Origin: Apostichopus californicus
Taxonomy: Eukaryota > Echinodermata > Holothuroidea > Aspidochirotida > Stichopodidae
Reading direction: 5' to 3'
Assembly (NCBI GenBank): GCA_020650975.1
Contig: JAIPMN010002357.1
Location: 1 to 35,180, forward strand
Length of the DNA stretch: 35,180 bases
Position 1 is the stretch's first letter; every line of letters starts with the position of its first letter. Under the pieces are notes generated by a model. It was not told the DNA's origin and made no database searches. It saw only the letters and a list, made by a program, of their open reading frames with translations. This document shows positions 31,270 through 35,180 of the stretch, one piece after another. A program made the position numbers and the translations under genes.

Positions 31270-34200
31270 TTGTTTATATGTCTGTTCTTCTTTATGGATT
31301 TATAGTCCATTATGGTGGGATCGTCTTAAAAGACTTGCACGATAAATCAGTAATATAGGTGCAGCTGATTAAAATCTGTTTGTTCCTTTCAAACTATATG
31401 TAACTCTCCCACACGTGTCAGAAATAAATCAACGTCAATTTCACTTGCGCGTGTCTAATATTCAGTCACGTCTCTCTCTCTCTATATACAGATGTGTTGT
31501 CCTTATCGGCCCGAAATTTACTATTTTTAAAAAGTTTACGAATCATATCAGGAAAATCAGACTTAGTAATATAATTCACTGCAAGCGTCTTTTGAATTGG
31601 TAAGTTTGTGAATATTGACGGATGTTTACAGCAAGCTAAGTGAGAGGGACAGAAGACTATATAGCATGAATTATTTTCATAACCAAAGCAAAACCAAAGC
31701 GATGAGGCTTTCATTGCTTTGATATCTTTTGCTAAGGGCATTGTGCCTAAGCGTTACACAAACAGAGACAAAGAAAAATGACAATATCGAGTAAAAATTT
31801 ACTTGGAAGGTTTGCAAGGTCTTCTTTACTCGTCATGCAGAAACTGCCATCGAAATGCCCATGGGGTCTTCGTTTACTGTACATATAGTTAATATGTACT
31901 TAACATAATGAATATTGTAATTATTGCAATGGTTTTCTTTTGGACAAATAAAGGGGTGCTGAAGCCAAAACCGATCTACGAAAGTAATGTCTCGTCCGGC
32001 ATGATTGGCATGGACATCTCAAAAGGGGTCATTTTATTTTCGACGAAGATTATTGCAAAATAGTAAATACTATATTCGTATGAGCATATCATTTCAATGT
32101 AAGAACCGTATTTTCTCTTTACTCATCCGAACTCTTCATAAGACCCACGCTAAATAATGTGTACCTATCTAAATAGCTCTCGTAAACTTTAATGGACGAA
32201 TCTTTACGGGCGTGTCCAAACGTTGCTTTATGATCACCGTGCTTTCCGCAATAAAAATGCATAGTGATAGTACATTGAGTCTCCAAAAAATGGCGATTCC
32301 ATTATTACATAGGGTAGGGCTGGTGTAATATATACACATATATATATACACTGCGTTAAGTCATTGTAGAAATCTACGAAACACAGGGTATATGAATAAT
32401 ATATGGTACTAGAAATAATGCACATATTTCACAAGCAATGATATCGTACTTCCAAGTAATCAACCATACCAATATACCGGTAATCTGTTACAGATAAACA
32501 TTTCATGTTGATGAATGTAGTCTACGCTCGCACGCGCTGAATGCCAGTGGCGTGGAGAGCCTGGTCGGACCCCCGAGACAATTATGTCACCCAGTAGAGT
32601 CTTCATATTTCCTTATGCAAGAGAAAAATGAGAAAACATTACTTTTTGTCCTATATTTCCCTGGCACCATTAATTTACCTCGGACCGGGACCGTATTGTT
32701 CTGAACACTCACTCGCGATGCCTGCTAAATGCGCGCATGCAACTGTTTTCGCGCGCGCTTATGTTGTACACCACATGGGTGAAACAGAATGGTTTGTGTC
32801 TAATGCATATTGAAATAAGTATGCTTGTCTATGCAGAATTTTATTTTGTTGGACATGTCTAGAAATTATCATTGCTTAGTTTATGCTAAATTTAGATATG
32901 ACATACCAATGAAGACATGACCTGTTCAAAACTTATCTTGACTCCGAAAATCATGTTCATGCGTATTTGGTATTTGAAGGGGAAAAAACCGTTTAAAGAA
33001 AAGATTAATGTTTTAGATAGTAATATTGCTACATGGCATCGCGCGTACGTTTATATATGTACTATTGATAAATAGTTCGTGCTATTGGGTACGGTAAAAC
33101 TAACTTGACTTTAAATGTCACAAACAAATTTGATATCTTAATTCATATATTATTTAGATTATGCGGAGCCAAGCTGAGCTCTGACGTGTACGTCTCTGTG
33201 TCGTAAACTTACAACACTAGTTTCTTTCCTTTCAAGATTGAAAGTAGTACAGTTCAATGCAATAAAAACACGGGAATCTGCCCTTTATTCAGATCTTTCA
33301 TAATTGCAAGACATATCCCTTCTACTAAAGGCGAAGTTTACCAGCCAGTTTATTTGAAATGAAGCATATATATTATGTTCAGCATGATATTTTTCCGGAG
33401 TTATTAATATATCACGTAACTTCAGGAGATGAATTAAACACAAGATACAGGTATATAATAAGCTTGTTGTCTATATCTCTCTTTTAACAAGAATTGATTT
33501 ATATTTTCGGTAAACATTTTGAGCGTAATATCTAATACAAAAGAACATAGCGTGTTCATCAGGAGCGTTAGTAATGTAAAATTTCGTATTATGAACGGAG
33601 GATACACTGAGAGGAGCCTTCCAACGCAATTATCATCATTGAAAGCCGTGTTCTTATATTGCATACAATGAATATTATGAGCGAATTGCTGCGTTTTTCG
33701 CAAAGATTGCTTTTATCGAAAATATTTTACCAGAATGAACGGACGTAAAAGACTGTTTCAAAGATGTGATTGGCCCCTTCCTACATTATTTAAGAGTCAA
33801 GCATATATTGGAGGTTGTTAGTGATTGTTCAAAATAAGCGATTACAAAGTATTTTATCACATAATGAAGAAGTGATCAACTAAGTCTGAACTTTGAGTAC
33901 CTTCAATTCCACACGTCTGCCTTATACTGTAGCATCAGAGAAACGCATAGTAGATAGGACGGTATACTTTTGACGTTGGAAAGGTGTCAACACATTCCAT
34001 CCGAATTTCTATACCACACCTAATAAATTCTTACCGAAACAAATCATTCAACATTTTTCATATTGGAATTACACACAGAAACGTGCAAAGGTGTCACATT
34101 TTACCCTTTCAATCAGTAATACATTACGAAGTATAGGACGGAAAGTCCCATGTAGTTCTTATACTTAACTGACTACTTATCATTTGGCATGTATGTTATT

Positions 34201-35180
34201 TGTGTATGGTGTGAATTCAAAAAGTAGGTGGATGCGTTTAAAAACAAGAATAAAACAAGTACTCAGTTTGCATGAACATTCCTAATTATTTCCTGCTCAA
34301 TTGGTAAGTATTTCACCTACGAAATCATATATGAATAGTAAATGGGTCTACGTACTTTCACTGTGATTAAAATTTGTTTCTGAATCATTAAGCTTTGTGA
34401 TGAAAACTCAATCCTCTCAGAAAAATTCTTTCCGTGGCAAGAAAAACTTCTCTCCAAGAATATTCACATATACTTGAGGCATTGCTAAATCACCCATTGT
34501 CAAAGTGACAAACCCTTGACATGACTTTTATACGATGTTTTACACCATGGTACCTTCTAAAGGGAATATAATTTGTCTTGGCTTCTTTCATTTGGATCAT
34601 GGATGACGCGGAATATACGAACCGCCGATAAAATTATCATTCCGTTTCGTGTCACAATAAAGATGACATTTAAATTTGCTTTTTCGTTACTCTCACTAGT
34701 TCTATATTCTTCAAGAGGCTTCGAGGATACGACGTTATCGACACTGACCATCCATGAACCGAAACAGAATTGATTTACATGAATAAGCCTGCTGACTATC
34801 GTGTTTTTTGTTCCCTACGAATTAACATAACTTGATTTAGGAGGCCAGAAATGGAGAAAGCACTACTCTTAATTCTCTTTTGACATGTTCCATTTCTTCA
34901 TTCCTCCTCTCGCTGATGATAATGAACGAGAGGTTCACTGCTCTCACTGTTTAATCACTAGCAATATAAAAGCAAATAGAGGCTTCTGTTTCTGAAACAA
35001 TGATTTCATGTGAGCGAGAAATTCTACTATAAGAAGTGAATATTTCACGTGTTATTATCATTAGCGTAAGTCACTTTCAGAAGTTGCAAGCAGTCATGCC
35101 ACTTTAAATACATGTCATAATGACACTTGAAAGGATGAAGCATGATTGGGATTTAATAGGTTTTTTAAAGTGATCGACAG
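31270..35180. other. Stretch without a recognised gene
   Basis: Contains short CT (31469-31482) and TA (about 32328-32349) microsatellites and a transposon-like CCAGTGGCGTGGAG fragment (32543). The many open frames are short, AT-biased and lack splice context or motifs. I see no RNA gene or array here. Confidence 0.4.

Overview
The window is gene-poor, AT-rich animal DNA. It has no bacterial or phage gene organisation. The clear coding signals are short exons bounded by GT/AG splice sites, and the rest is introns, tandem repeats, decayed transposons and a tRNA-derived SINE. Two runs of N (19026-19029, 19294-19303) mark a draft assembly. A soluble-type C-type lectin, probable type-B carboxylesterase exons, CAGnGGCG-type terminal inverted repeats with poly-G/C tracts, and GCGCTATATAAAT-type retroposon tails suggest a marine invertebrate. 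An echinoderm is plausible, but this is inference and not shown by the sequence.

Layout: 0.3-1.4 kb holds transposon remnants, including a frameshifted LINE reverse-transcriptase piece on the minus strand. A 35-bp minisatellite follows at 1.69 kb. At 3.5-4.4 kb the last two exons of a C-type lectin lie on the plus strand; their splice phases match, all Ca2+/mannose ligands are present, and a hairpin lies in the intron between them. 4.5-13 kb has no recognisable gene, but holds a diverged ~21-bp satellite (6.57-7.02 kb), a perfect 4 x 33-bp minisatellite (8.56-8.69 kb) and an unassigned 151-codon minus ORF (11.6-12.1 kb). At 13.3-18.4 kb a duplicated exon (first copy frameshifted) and a more distal exon both resemble the C-terminal part of carboxylesterase/cholinesterase proteins. 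Inside this stretch are a segmental duplication and a dimeric ~21-bp satellite (16.05-16.95 kb). A TIR-bounded non-autonomous DNA element fills 18.7-19.8 kb.

The right half (20-35 kb) is mostly non-coding. It holds two oppositely oriented copies of one tRNA-derived SINE (21.94-22.18 kb plus; 29.01-29.24 kb minus), a retroposon tail (23.4 kb), a tandem duplication (23.6 kb), a foldback element (27.9 kb), and a few protein-like ORFs with plausible splice acceptors but no recognised family (21.6, 25.7 and 26.9 kb). From 31.3 kb to the end I see no gene.

The observations most worth following are the minus-strand SINE whose 5' end is extended by tandem copies of its own pol III A-box motif, the duplicated esterase-like exon with mostly third-position differences, the two-monomer satellite, and a set of minus-strand splice-site pairs that would define exons of only 21-37 nt. 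I find no complete new biological system here.
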